Shown: piece by piece, positions 46,835 through 58,721 of the stretch
Layout of the letters: every line of letters begins with the position of its first letter
How positions within the stretch are numbered: the first letter of the stretch is position 1
DNA from: Corythucha ciliata
Lineage: Eukaryota > Arthropoda > Insecta > Hemiptera > Tingidae
DNA: 64,000 nucleotides
Direction of reading: 5' to 3'
NCBI GenBank assembly: GCA_038030265.1
Contig: CM075938.1
Span: 15,973,009 to 16,037,008 of the forward strand
The notes under the pieces: generated by a model
What the model was told of the DNA's origin: nothing
Seen by the model: the letters and a program-made list of their open reading frames with translations, nothing else
Database searches by the model: none
Translations under genes and position numbers: made by a program

Positions 46835-47248
46835 TACAGGGTGGTTCACGGGAACGTCCCCAAGTAGGGGGCTGTTTCTCCGAATAAGGAGGGAGTAGGG
46901 AGATGGGGAATGCCTCGTTGGAACCGTTAGGTGATGCAGTTTAGTTGCCACCATGGAACGATGGGGTGTGGAGCATCGTGTGTTGTACGATTTGGTCTGA
47001 GGATTGTGATCTGAATAATACCGGCAATTTTGCCTGTTAACAAAGCCGTTGAGGTGAAAGTGCGCCTCATCACTCATCAGCAACACCAAATCGTACAACA
47101 CACGATGCTCCACACCCCATCGTTCCATGGTGGCAACTAAACTGCATCACCTAACGGTTCCAACGAGCCATTCCCCATCTCCCTACTCCCTCCCTATTCG
47201 GAGAAACAGCCCCCTACTTTTGGGGACGTTCCCGTGAACCACCCTGTA
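46835..47248. mobile_element. Palindromic mariner-derived element
   Basis: Arms of about 162 bp (46835-46996 and 47085-47248) are near-perfect inverted copies beginning tacagggtggttcacgggaa. Bases TA at both outer ends fit a Tc1/mariner target duplication. The 88 bp centre is not palindromic and, on the minus strand, reads LMSDEAHFHLNGFVNRQNCRYY, matching the mariner-type DDE transposase block with its SDEAHF motif. So this is a foldback derivative keeping a scrap of transposase as its loop. Very few mismatches between arms suggest recent origin or conversion. Confidence 0.82.
46997..47084 (-). pseudogene. Transposase DDE fragment in the palindrome loop
   Basis: About 29 residues with SDEAHFHLNGFVNRQN, a conserved block of mariner-like transposases that includes one catalytic acidic position. 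There is no start or end of a gene; it is flanked by the inverted arms. A longer open frame through both arms (47128 down to 46811) exists only because the arms happen to lack stops. Confidence 0.7.
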
Positions 47249-47842
47249 CATGAAAGCCGCGTTGCGAAACTTCAGACTTCTTCAGTGCTTAATGAGCACT
47301 TAGTACTTTGCCGTTGCACAAGTGTCAATCTAGCTCAGCACTGAGTGACTGTTTAAAATACAACAAAACACGTCACGGAGGTGTTTCGATAGCCTTTCCC
47401 ATCGCCATACAAATCACCATTGCAAAACTCCAGTAAGCACTCAATTTTACAGTTCAGCGTTTAAACACGAGCCCCGAGTTTTCCAACGCAACCATTGCTA
47501 TGAAAAACATATTGCTTTTGAGTTAGAGTAGGCCCCTTGAAGTTGAAACCCCGGATTCATCTTATTTTTATCTTTGCGAGATGACTGGAGGTTTATGGGC
47601 CTACGGGCACCATTTTAGGCTTTAGTTGAAGCTGATTACACCAATTCCAACGTCGTCTCTCTTGACTTCTTTGTAGGATCACTTCTTGAGCCGGTATTTC
47701 TCACGCTAGATGGTCAAACCTTAAAAAGTCTTGCTTTGGGGCCAGAATGACCAATTTTAGAACGGATTTATCTTAGGATCAATAATTAGACTTACAGAGC
47801 TTGGGCTCAAAATTGAGCAAATTTTGTCTTCTCTAAAAAGTA

Positions 47843-48069
47843 TTGACATCTTTCATGAATACAGCAGCGCTCTTGTCGAGATAAGATGAACTAACAGTCT
47901 GGGGTAACATCTGACCGGTGTCTTGCTTTGTTTTGTTTATTGTGGTAGTGAGAATCAGAATCAGAAAGAAAATTATTGAAGTAAATCCAATAGAAAATTG
48001 AAGGATGCCCCAGGAGGTCGTTTCACTTAGTCGTCACATGAGCGCTGGTTCATTTATGAAAGATGTCAA
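47843..48069. mobile_element. TA-flanked MITE in the right long arm
   Basis: The left end ttgacatctttcatgaat and the right end (reverse complement ttgacatctttcataaat) extend as inverted repeats for about 45 bp, with TA on both sides (47841-47842, 48070-48071). The opposite long arm (near 44180) lacks it and shows the uninterrupted site, so it inserted after the arms formed. Probably Tc1/mariner-type and non-coding. Confidence 0.72.
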
Positions 48070-48284
48070 TAGTAGTAACGTTTTTCCTGAAATGCGCTTT
48101 TGGGGAAATATAAGCCAAAATCCGAAAAAGTCTGAAATTTTCTGTGTTTTTCGAGCACTCTGAAGTTAGCACAGGGTTTTTGAAGCTGCAAACTTGGGTT
48201 TACACTAGTATGTTTACACCTCAACAACATACTAGAAATTCAGATTTACCGGATTTTTTTGCCATGTTTGACTGGCCTATTTGG

Positions 48285-48440
48285 TTGAGAAACTAATTCG
48301 GCTCGTTCAAAAAACAAATAGGTACCGTGAAATGTCTCTTTCATACCACAATTTCACCCAATCTTCACCTTCCATAAGCAAATGTCTCGGGTTTGGCTCT
48401 TTCAAAAGCTAATTTCACTAATTTATCAGCAAATTGGTAC
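48285..48440 (-). repeat. Family B patch
   Basis: Units such as ttcggctcgttcaaaaaac and gtttggctctttcaaaagc lie directly right of the 4.3 kb inverted structure. A family B array also abuts its left side (43250-43860), so the structure may have inserted into a B array. Confidence 0.5.
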
Positions 48441-49142
48441 TATCAATAAATTAATAGGTACTAAAATAAAGGTACTAATTAATAGGTACTAAGTTATTTA
48501 ATTATTTACCAACTTTCTAGTTCTAGGATCTAGATATCTGATTTGCTCTCCCTCGTATCTTTATATCTTCAATTTCTCTTCCTTTTTTTTTGCCCCCCCC
48601 CCCCTTTCTCGCCACCCTCATGAAACCGCCCCTGGTCAGGTTCCTGGCGTATTTAATGCGTGGGATTGGATTTCCCGAGAAAACCAAAGGACCACAGCAT
48701 CTTTAAAATTCATACTTTCCAGGTTAATGACTGCGGAAATTCTGGACATCGATACCCCCCCCCCCTACATGATTATAAAAACATATCCGAGGGCCAAATG
48801 GCTACGAGAAAAACACGTGTTTGACATTTCGACTACCCAGACGCATTTCTTTGGAGAAATATTTATTATTTTGAAAATGGTTAAAACAGTTGGAGTGTTA
48901 ACGAAGAGGGGGGGGGGGTGCAGACGGCTGTATTTTTTTTTTTTTTTTTCCTTTACTCAAAAGGAATCATTGCTCTCTGCAACGATGCGTAGACTCAACT
49001 ACATTCATAATGGCGACGTTTTTGGAGGTTTTACAACTGACAAAATAAAATTTTGTGTTGTCCTGTCCAAATATATTTATATATTTATGTTTCTCGGTGG
49101 AACGGTTTTTGGTCTATGGGACCATTCTCAACACCCTTAAAC

Positions 49143-49258
49143 AGATTTTACGTGCCAGACACATTCGTCTAAAAGAAAGCTAGTCAAGTTGTGATACGTT
49201 GAATTATAAATTCAGATCTAACAGTTTCTTTTAAACGAATGTGTCTGGCACATAAAAA
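49143..49258. mobile_element. Small MITE with 30 bp inverted ends
   Basis: The left end ttacgtgccagacacattcg and the right end (reverse complement ttatgtgccagacacattcg) continue through taaaagaaa with one or two mismatches. The length is about 116 bp. The direct repeat aaacag lies just outside both ends and may be the target duplication. Confidence 0.6.
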
Positions 49259-49263
49259 CAGTT

Positions 49264-49300
49264 AACCCTTTAAGTCTTAGTGCGTCGTATTCTGGACACC
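49264..49300. repeat. Possible piggyBac-type terminus
   Basis: TTAA followed by ccctttaagtcttagtgcgtc resembles a piggyBac-like end (TTAA target, CCC start). No opposite end with GGGTTAA was found in the following 1.5 kb, so this is only a motif match. Confidence 0.2.
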
Positions 49301-50167
49301 TGCTTTATACCCCGGGAGTACCCTTCAACAGAAGTCATTCAAATTTACTGTAATACACTCAGTGACCCATGAAAAACGAAGTTTTAAGCAATAAATTCAT
49401 TAACAAAGTTTTCAAAGAGAATTTAATGGTGTCCGCTGTACGAGACACAACATGTCATGCATGCCGAAAAAATGAAGCATTTTGAATTAATTTTTCTTCA
49501 ACTAACACTCAAGTGTGACTCAAGTGTAAAGAATGTAATTATTCAAACAATAAAACATAAATTAGTGACATATTAATTGAACATTTTGGCATTATAAACA
49601 AACAAATGCGACTAGGAAAATGTAATAAACTCTTGGTGGGTGCTACTCGGGACACCTTTCACCCAAACCACATGGGAGGTGAGCTTAATATTGGACACCA
49701 AGCGTTCTATATACTTGAAAAATCTAACGGGGTCAAAAGAAACTTGATTTACCATGAAATGTTATCTTGGCCGAACTTAATTGTCTTTCTACCAGCGCAT
49801 CAATGCATTAAATCCCCCTTCAGCGTGCGATATTCATCAATTAACTAAAAGAGCAATTAACTTGTTCAGATGAAATCGGAAATATACTTATACGGATTAT
49901 ATACATATATTGAGGACAACGCTAAATTTTATTTTGTCATTGCGTAGAATGACTGGGACAGGAAGGTAGGCAGTAACACGCACAACCGAGCGCTTTTGAG
50001 TGACGTGGCTTACCTTGTCAATAATTCTCATGCTTTATAAAATGTTACTGTACAACCTCTCCTTGAAATTTTAAAGCTTTTTTGTTTCGAAATTAGAGTT
50101 ATTTCGGACTTGTAGTTTTATAAACAACAGTGACATGGTGCTTTATGTGTCGTGAGAAAAAGAAACT

Positions 50168-50241
50168 GCCACGGAGCGGGAATCGAACCCGGACACCGTA
50201 TCTCCGGTACGGCTCTTAGACCACCAAGACACCGCGGTCGC
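50168..50241 (-). repeat. tRNA-like sequence (pol III promoter-bearing, SINE head or tRNA relic)
   Basis: The minus strand has a strong anticodon arm (CCGTA/TACGG, loop CCGGAGA, nominal anticodon GGA for Ser but C where U33 is invariant), a perfect B box GGTTCGATTCC with a T arm broken by one mismatch, and an acceptor that pairs except at its inner end. The D arm and A box are poor. There is no long variable arm, which a real tRNA-Ser requires. The likeliest reading is a tRNA-derived SINE head or relic. No second copy occurs in the window. Confidence 0.45.
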
Positions 50242-50862
50242 CGCGGTATATGGTACATATAATTATGTTCGCTAGGCTTAAAGGCATGAGTAGCCAGTAC
50301 ACATGATTTTCTCTAGATTAAAACGCACATTTTCGGGGTGAAAAACTGGAATCCCTCAAGTGGACAGCAGGGCAAATGATCGCCGATAGATTGTGTTAAT
50401 GTGTAGCACCTACGGTATTATCTTCTTTTTCTCTTCTAAATGGACGCTGCGAGGTGAAACGGTAGGTCTGCCGTTGACTGAATAAGCAGTCAGTTCACTG
50501 TGCATAGCGTAGTCAAAAAGCCACCTAAGAAGACAGCTACACAGCCGGCTCCCTCCTATACGAGGGAGCAAACAACTTGCGGTTTTTCTTGCCTTTTGAT
50601 TACAGAAGATTTTTTCCACGCGCAAGAGTGGACCTGCAAGGGCTCTTATTTATGTACCTAAAAGTTATCAATTGTGAGCCCACCGTCCACCAGATAATTC
50701 TTGCGACCTCTGAAAACGGGGAAAATTTGCAAACAACACCTCAATCACTGAGAAAAGTCATTCGATGCCTCGTCTTAATCGATAATCCGATTCGATTTTT
50801 GGAATCCCTTTGTCGAAAAACTTCAACCTAAGCAGTTTCGTTTAAAGCACAGTAAACCGGAT

Positions 50863-51722
50863 TAGGTGTGCTCGCGCGGCACGGGACGCGAGACGGGACC
50901 TGAAAATGGTTTGCGGGACGGGACGCAGGACAAAACATAAATTTCCCGCGCGGGACTGGACTTCCCGCGGTTGTCCCGCGGGAAATCGATTTTTTTTTTT
51001 TTTTACTAAATAGTGAGATGAACTAGAGAAACCAAATAATACGTTCGAACCAATGTAATAGAAAATTCGTGTCTTTGTCCCAAAAACTTTCATTTTGAAC
51101 ACATTAAATACCTCTTATATTTTATCCTTCCCTTGCCCGTTCCCGCCATTCGATGCGAAGAATAATTGTGAAATGCTTGTCTGCACGTTTGTAAAGGGTT
51201 GTATATCGGTACCTATTGGACATGAAGAAAGTGTTGACCAGTAAATTTAGCCTTCTAAATTCACTGTTCAAACATTTTTTTATTAAATATCGCAGTTGAA
51301 GAGCGTTAACTCTAACGAAAAATTAAACGTTCTTTTAACATTTTACATGGAATATTTTATCTGTGGAACTCTTTCTAGACATAGACAAAAAATAAAAAAA
51401 CACGAAGAAAATCTTGCGGTTCCCCTCCACCCAGGTGTGAGGAGGGGGGGCCATGTTGTCATTTTGTTGAAATTCTCCTCCACCTAATCCTTTCTCTGCA
51501 TTTGCCCCCCCCCCTCCTATGGCTCATTGGTCAGACCACCCGAAAACGATTCTTTGAAAACATCTGTTGAGAGGGGGGATATTTATCATGTACTTTTTTG
51601 TCCCGCGGTACATGCGGGAAGTCCCACGCGGGACGGGACGCGAGACGGGAACTTAGCGAAAAAATGCGGGACGGGACGGGACTTTTCATTTCCCGTCCCG
51701 TCCCTTCCCGCGCGCACCCCTA
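50863..51722. mobile_element. Non-autonomous hAT with perfect 8 bp target duplication
   Basis: An 860 bp element with ends taggtgtgctcgcgcggcac and, in reverse complement, taggggtgcgcgcgggaagg. The flanks aaccggat at 50855-50862 and 51723-51730 are identical. Both ends carry clustered gggacggg and cgcgagacggga motifs in direct and inverted orientation, probably transposase-binding subterminal repeats. The interior has no transposase frame. The perfect duplication suggests fairly recent movement. Confidence 0.88.
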
Positions 51723-51779
51723 AACCGGATTATTTCACTTGGAAATAGTTTGAGGGGTCCCTTAAGGATTTTATAATGT

Positions 51780-54120
51780 ACAAATTGCAAAATACCTTAA
51801 ATGAATCCCTCAAGATGTCGGTTAATGTCTATCCTAGCCCACAATAAACAATATCAAACTTACAATTTCACGGATATTTAGTGAATTATCTTATTTCTAG
51901 CTACGAATATAATGTAATAATGAAGCTATTTAAGGTTTGGGCACTCTCTGGGCCAGGTGGACCAAGGAATCTCCGGCCACAGAAAAAAAACGCTGCGAAT
52001 TATCGAACAATGCCTTATTATTTCGACTGTTTATGGGTTTATTATTCATCGGTGTAGTCAAATCCGGCTTGAAATTACATGAAAATCGACACCCCACACC
52101 CCTATGATCCCAAATCCTTTGAAAATCCCCATTTCGGACCCGCTTTTGGCCCATAAAACCCCAGGGAGTTATTTGATCAAACTGATCAGATGTTAGGACC
52201 AACTAGACCCCAAATGGAGTCTATGTGCGAAAGAACGAGTTTTTTCGAGCAATCCTAGGGCAAGATATGGCCCGGGCGGCGGACGGTGGACGGCGGACGG
52301 ACATTTTTTTTTTATTGCAGATTTGGATTCTACGCACTTTGAAACGTAAAACTGCAAATTTTGAGGGGGGGTCAAAAAAATTTTTTGCGATACGATTACA
52401 AAGACTTATTATTGAGAAATAATAAGCCAAAAAGGATCCCGAAACATGCGAACATTTCACCGAAATCAACACATCATGAAACATGTATTTTTGTATAGGA
52501 AGTGAGTAAGACGCGAAAGTTGTAGCGCCACGGATATTCGCAGGCATGAAACTTACAATTTCATTTGTGTGCGTCAAGCTTAATTTGGAAGCTATTATTG
52601 GGATCGGAAACCCTGAGTTCCTTCGCCACGAGAAAATGCCCTGAAACTTTCTACATTTCTTAAATGAAGTGCCTTAGAAAACTTACATTTTGTCTTAAAT
52701 TAAGACCCGGAACGGTCAATTTCACGGTTATTCAGCCAGTAGACTCATAATGTCTCTCCAATTAGGGGCAAAACTTGCAAAAGTCCCAAATATATAGCTG
52801 TAAATGTTGCAATTACTCACAATTTACTACGAACTTTATTTCTGGCTGTGGGCACAGTCGGGGCCGGCTTTTCGAGGGTCCAAACCGACTACTATCTATT
52901 CCTCGAAAATATGTACATCAGAAACTTGCAATATCCCGATAACAAAGGCAAGAATCTACAATTTTCTCGAATTTTTAGACCACCAACTTGCAATTTCATG
53001 AAAATAAGGAACAGAAACTGGCATTTTCACGTAAATTGAAAACCCTACTGGATACTTCCAACTTCGTGGATATTCAACTTCATAACATCGCAATTTTGCG
53101 GCTATTCATCAGACTTTTGGCGCTTTCCTGGCCGGCTAAGGCCTGGTTCCACTGTCACTATAAAAAGGCCCTGAAACTTTCACAATTTCACAAAAATATA
53201 GGTCACATAGTAACAATTTCGCGAATAATTTGTCCAGAAACTCGTGATTTCGAAGATTTTAATCCGAGAGTTATGTAATTTTGAGGCAATATTTGCCATG
53301 CTTTGAGCACTGTTAGGGTCGGCTAGCTCTGGATGATGGTTTTCACGGCCACTAATAAAAAAAAAGGCATCACGCCAATTGAAACTTAGGACAAAATAAG
53401 ACAACGGACTCGCAATTTTTAGAATATTCAGACCCGGAATTTTCAGTTTTGCACATTTCGAGGTCTGAATGATTTAAATTCGCAGCTATTCATCATTCTT
53501 TGAGTGCTCTCTGGGTTGGCTATAGCCATGCTATGGCTCCACCTCTATAGTCTTCACCCCCACGACATAAAAAGTAAAAGAACCCTGGAAACATGCCATT
53601 TTGCTAAATTAAAGACTGTAAGCTTGCAATTTTGCTGATTTTTATCTCCGATTGTAGCTATTTCGTGGGGACTTGGCCCAAGTGTTGCAATTAGCGGTTT
53701 TTTATTATAAAATTCGTTTATTGAAGGACTAATAATTATCTGCTTAGTCATTAAATAACACGCATATACTTACAGTCACATTCAACAGCAGAACTATTGC
53801 TCTACAAATTCTATGGGTTTCCCCCTAAAATAGCGATTTTGTCGCTGCTCATAGTCACTAACTTGCATTTTACGTATTTTTATAGCCTCAAAATTGGCAA
53901 TTTCGTGGCTTTTTATCCATCGAATCTCGAGTATTTGGTAAACTCTTTCATTTTTTGCGGCTATTCACTACTTAGCGCTGAATAGAAATGGAAATTTGAT
54001 ACCTACGTAGCCCTGAATCTTTGCAATTTCGTGACTTTTGATACTAGTGTAAAAAGTATTTCATTTTTGTTGGACGCAAATCTGAATTTTGATTAATTTT
54101 TGCCGTCAACCAAGTGATTT
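51780..54120 (+). repeat. Family D minisatellite field
   Basis: About 2.3 kb built on cttgcaatttc(g/a)(t/c)gg(a/c)tattc with aga or aag linkers (for example 52475, 52920, 53060, 53420, 53620, 53850). A second block, gcactctctgggccggct(a)..gccatggttcc, recurs near 51937, 52850, 53118, 53307 and 53504, giving a higher-order period of a few hundred bases. It is distinct from families A-C. A G/C-rich ggcggacggtggacgg patch lies at 52275. Confidence 0.65.
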
Positions 54121-57100
54121 CCTTCTGAAATTACATCAGTTTCTCTAATGCTGTACCTTTTAGTGTCCTTTGAGGATCCCAAAGGGCCACAGCACCACAA
54201 ACAATAAATTAGTAATGTCATTTTTTATGAAAGGCTTCTGGTCACCATGCTAAGAGGTGTCTGTTAAGAGTCTAGGTGAGGAGTGGTGGGTCAGCGTTTT
54301 GCTAATTATGTCAATCGTTTCGACCGATTTTTTCCATTCCAGAAAGTGAGTATAGCAGCGTGGTGGTTTTTCATTTGATTTCTGATCGATCAATTGCACG
54401 TGGGAACCGTCCTCCAGAAAATTCGTATACGGGGCGGTCCAAAACGGCAGAAAACGCCGCAATCACAGTGAGAACACTTTTTCCTTCAGACCCAGGGAAT
54501 TAGTGTGCACTCCCTCACACGGAAATCCTTCCAGAGAGTGTCCTTCCACCCCTTGCAACTCGGTTTGTTTTCGTTTTCCACTCATCCTGAAAAAATTATT
54601 GGTACACCACACGTTCATAAAGAGAACAATACACTACGATTTTTGTTCAAGTCGCTTTCCACGAAATTTCACGCAAGTGTTACGACTCCAAGTGTAATAG
54701 TTCAAGAGTTTATGAGTTATGACAAACTAGAGAGCCCATACTGACGCCCCTTCCTCCTCTACCCATCAAAACCATCGGGGTACTGTATATTCACCTCTTT
54801 ACCATCACGTCTGTCATTGCGAAGCTATCGATATCACTTTGAGATGCTAATGTGTCTTCATCGTCGAGTGGTTTGTTTGCTCACTATAAACACATCTGCT
54901 ATATTGACCGAGTCCCTCCTATTCCATTTAGTATTAAAGCGAGTCTTTTGGCAAAAAGGGGATATTCTCCCTCCCTCCTCTTTCTCATGAGCACACCCTG
55001 GGTGAAAATGTATGAGTGGGTGGTAAAGGGGGAAGAGAAAGAAAGTTGTTCTATTCACAATTTAATAGCTTGCATTTGTAGTTCCTCGTCACACTTATTT
55101 TCAGAAAAGGGGACTATTGGGGGCCATCTGCGTGAAGTTATGTTTGACCTTAGCAGACGCGGTATAAAATAATTGATGCACTTTTTCTCCCTCCTCCCAT
55201 TTGCAGTGGTGTCGTTCACTGCTAACTAAAATGAAACATTTCCTGGCGACTATAACGTTCCGTGTATTCTTGTAACGCTCATAATAATTTACATAAATAA
55301 TTTTCTGTCGTCCTGTAGATTTGTTTTAATTTGGAGTCATAAATTACTGAGTTGTATACTACTCGGGTTTATTTCTAGACAACCTCACATTTTGCTCATA
55401 CTCTGGCTTGGGGAGAGCCCACTCATCTTCGTTCGCGATGTGCTCAAATTACTTTTATTATAAATAATATTTTGAAAAGCACACATCCGAGCATGGTTGA
55501 CGTTATTTGACACGACAGAGTTGAGGCATCATTGAAGAGTTAGCGTGAATATTGCGTCAATTCATCGAATTTCAACGTTTTCTGTACTGACAGGTCTGTA
55601 TGAAGGCCTCCTAAGGGTAAGGAAAAGTAAGAAATTATACCAATTTGAGAATAGGGACAAAAGGTGAGAGAAAAAGAGGAAAAACTAAACAAGATGATTT
55701 ATAGATTTCTAACGCCCCCACCTCCTCACCATCCCTCCTTCCCTGACATTTCCGCCACACTTTGCCAAAACGCTGCTAACTCTTCCTTTTCTTCTCCTTC
55801 GCCCCTCACAGTACACAAACCTCACGTCCTCGTTCTTTCTGGTTTCCCTTCATGAAAAATTGTGGTGAAACAAATGAGTTTAGCGCTTACGCTACGGTGA
55901 ATAACGGATGATCTTTCTTTCTTCGGCCTCTAAATTCTGGCTACACTATTTCCACCCCTCTTGAACCAACACGAGCGTTGGGGATGGAATTCTTTATGAT
56001 TTATTCTTTTTCACAAGCCCTTTTTCTCAACTTGTTTGCTCCGTGAACAGTCAACAAAAGAATGCAAGGAGAGAACTTGAAAACAACTAGATCTGAATCA
56101 TCTGAGGACGTTTTAAATTATGACATTATATCAAGCGTCAAGTGTGGTTTGGATAGTGGGAAATTACGGCATCTCAGGACTTGAGAGCAAAGACCGTGGT
56201 TTTATACTCATTACATAATTAAAGAGAGCCATTACACACCCCCCGAAAAGGAGCACTGCATTATAATCCCCAGAGAAGATTCCTCTCCCCCTCCACCCGC
56301 CCCCGTCAGAGCCAACAAACTGTCAGAGAGGAGAAATGTCTGAAGCGAAGAGGTAATTATTACGGATAAGACGAAGGAAGGCAGAATAGCGTGACCCCAA
56401 GCTCTCTAACCATCTTCTCATCGTCGGCAAAACCGGAGAAAGTGTACTAGGGGGAGAAATCACCAACCAGTCAATCTTTGTCATTGCCTGATTGCGAAGG
56501 GTTTTAATAGTCCACCCTTCACCCTTCTCTATTTGGAACTCATCCCTCTTGATTATTCGCCAAGAAATTAAATTATGCAGGAAATTGAAGTCATTCAGAG
56601 ACGAGTTGGTTAAAAATGGTGAGTTCCACCGCATTGTGGCGACAGGTAGGTATAGTGATTTTTTTTTCTCACTTTCACTCACAACCGTTCGGCGACGCGG
56701 GATAAAGCATCCGAGAACCACGCTAAATTCATGAATAAGACATTCAAATGTTATAATTAGAACGCTGCATCATCTCTCGCCTTCATTTCTATTTCCGTTG
56801 TCAAAAGTGCATTTCCTCGCTTATACTCGCAGAGGGACAACCCTTAGCATATAGCTGTGAGCCATCTTCTGCTTGATTTACGTCATTTTTTCAAGCAGTA
56901 AATTTAAGTCGTCCTCCTCTCACAGTTGGTGGTTTATTATTTTCGCCAAATTCTAATTAGTTTTACTTGTTCACATATCGCACAGGCTTATAAATGTGGC
57001 GTGGTTTCCTCCGTGGAGCAATTTATAAGTTAATTATAGGAGATTTGTGACTTTTATAATTATAGCGAGCGATATTTCTTCTCTTTTTGAACTCACACTG

Positions 57101-58700
57101 TCACACGAGGCCAAAAGGAAGTACTAAAACTGTATCAAAAGGTAGGTATACCACAGCTCGCACTGTGAGTGTCCCTTTTACCCTCTATTGGGAAAGGACA
57201 ATGGAAGTAGTTTCAGAGGCAATTAAAGAGTTAATTAATGCATTAATTACTTTCGTTCAAGTCGCGCTCTTCGGGGCGAGAAGAAGGCTTGATCCACGAC
57301 TTTTGTACTGAAAGGACGATATATCTGGCGTAGGGAATGAGGGAATGGTCCAAGGAGCTGAGAAGTGTTTTCTGGGAAAGGTGAAGCGAAAGTTTCACGT
57401 CTGTAAATTACCCTATGTCCCTGCTGGTACAACTACAAATTCTTTTCAGCACTCGACTACAGGCTGGGTTCCCGAGTTGTAAGAGTTGGACTTTGATCTA
57501 GCCGTCATAATCACTCAAGACCACCATGAAGAGCACTACTAAATAATTATTAAACGATGCCACTCGGTGGGAGTTTAGAACTCCGTTGGAGTGAATACGT
57601 CCCACCTGGAGTGTTTCTTTACAATGAGATAATGAATGGTGGATGCAGTTCCACGAATTTTGACACTTCACTAGATTTCTCTCCCGTGATTTCTATAATC
57701 TCCATCTTGGAACTCTCAAAACCAGGAATTTCCAGTTAGTTCAGAGGCACTTTTAGTAGTTTTAACGGAAATGTATGATCTCCAATTACACGGGCTGACA
57801 ATTACTTGCCCAAAATTCAGATTCTGCGACAAACTGACAGGTTTCCCCAGCTCCTTAACTGAAAAGACGTCACTCGGGGCGTATAACTATCAGTCACAGC
57901 TCAATTTTTTCAAACCCACGTTTATTTAAACTTGAATAACGTTTTACTCGAGGTGTATAGTGAGTGATTCAATGAAATGCAAAAAGGACCTCAGAGCGCT
58001 TAGGTGTGGTGGTAGAGAAGGCCATGTCCTTATCATCAGTCGTGCTGGAGTGGTGAAAAGTGAGTAAATGCGCAAAGCGTTATCCACGTCTACGAGGTCC
58101 GCGGACCTGCTATGATTTTTCATTTGATAACTTATACAGCCTTGAATTAGTAGCGTGTTTTCTCAACTTGTAGCAACATAACTTGAAAAAAAGTGATTCA
58201 AAAATGTTTAAAATATTTTTTTCGAATTTTTCATGAAATTTCCTTGCGAATTGACCACAATATTGACGAAAAATGCAACTTTTTTTGTAGCCAAAATCGT
58301 CGTTTTAAGCGCAAAAGGACCAGTAGCACAAAATCTTAATCTTTACCTTAATTGCAAATATTTGTACCCGAAAAAACTGATATTAAGAGAAAATTGTGAC
58401 AGGAGTAGGATTTGGCTTGACTACGCCAAAAATTATTTGCCACAGAATTACATAGAAATCTAAATCTAGTTGTTTCTTGGCATGAAAAACGCGAATATGA
58501 CCTTTGTTTTGAAGGTAAATCATTTTCCAGGCATGTTCTCCCTGTAGCGGAATCATATTTTCGGTGTTAACTTCGAAACAATTTGTCCTGGAATTTTGTA
58601 AAACTACATATTTCATTAAGATTTCTCGTTCAATTTCCATGCGAATTGACTACAACGTTGCCGAAAACAAACCCCTTTTAATTCCATGTCCCCTACGGGA
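54121..58700. other. No recognisable gene or element
   Basis: About 4.6 kb of largely non-repetitive A/T-rich sequence with C-rich tracts (55705-55760, 56280-56305). No motif, tRNA fold or terminal repeat was recognised. The frames at 56323-56721 and 54852-55172 have no family resemblance. Confidence 0.45.
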
Positions 58701-58721
58701 ATTTTTTAGCCAATCATAGCC

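Larger units (their letters stand above)
43958..48283. mobile_element. 4.3 kb structure with long diverged inverted ends
   Basis: The left end (43958 to about 44515) and the right end (about 47525 to 48283, minus a 227 bp MITE) are inverted copies over roughly 550 bp. Matching blocks in order: ggccagtca, aaaaatccggtaaatc, acactagtat-type, gtgctcgaaaaacac, gcgcatttc/gaaatgcgc, ctttttagaga, ttgccccaaagcaagact and gagaaataccggct. The interior contains a mariner palindrome, hairpins and one coding-like stretch, but no transposase for the whole. It could be a DNA transposon with long terminal repeats or an inverted local duplication. No sure target duplication flanks it. Confidence 0.6.

Noticed and set aside
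46811..47128. A 105-residue frame across the mariner palindrome as a gene
   Set aside because: Only the 88 bp loop has transposase similarity. The rest is the two inverted arms read through, one sense and one antisense.
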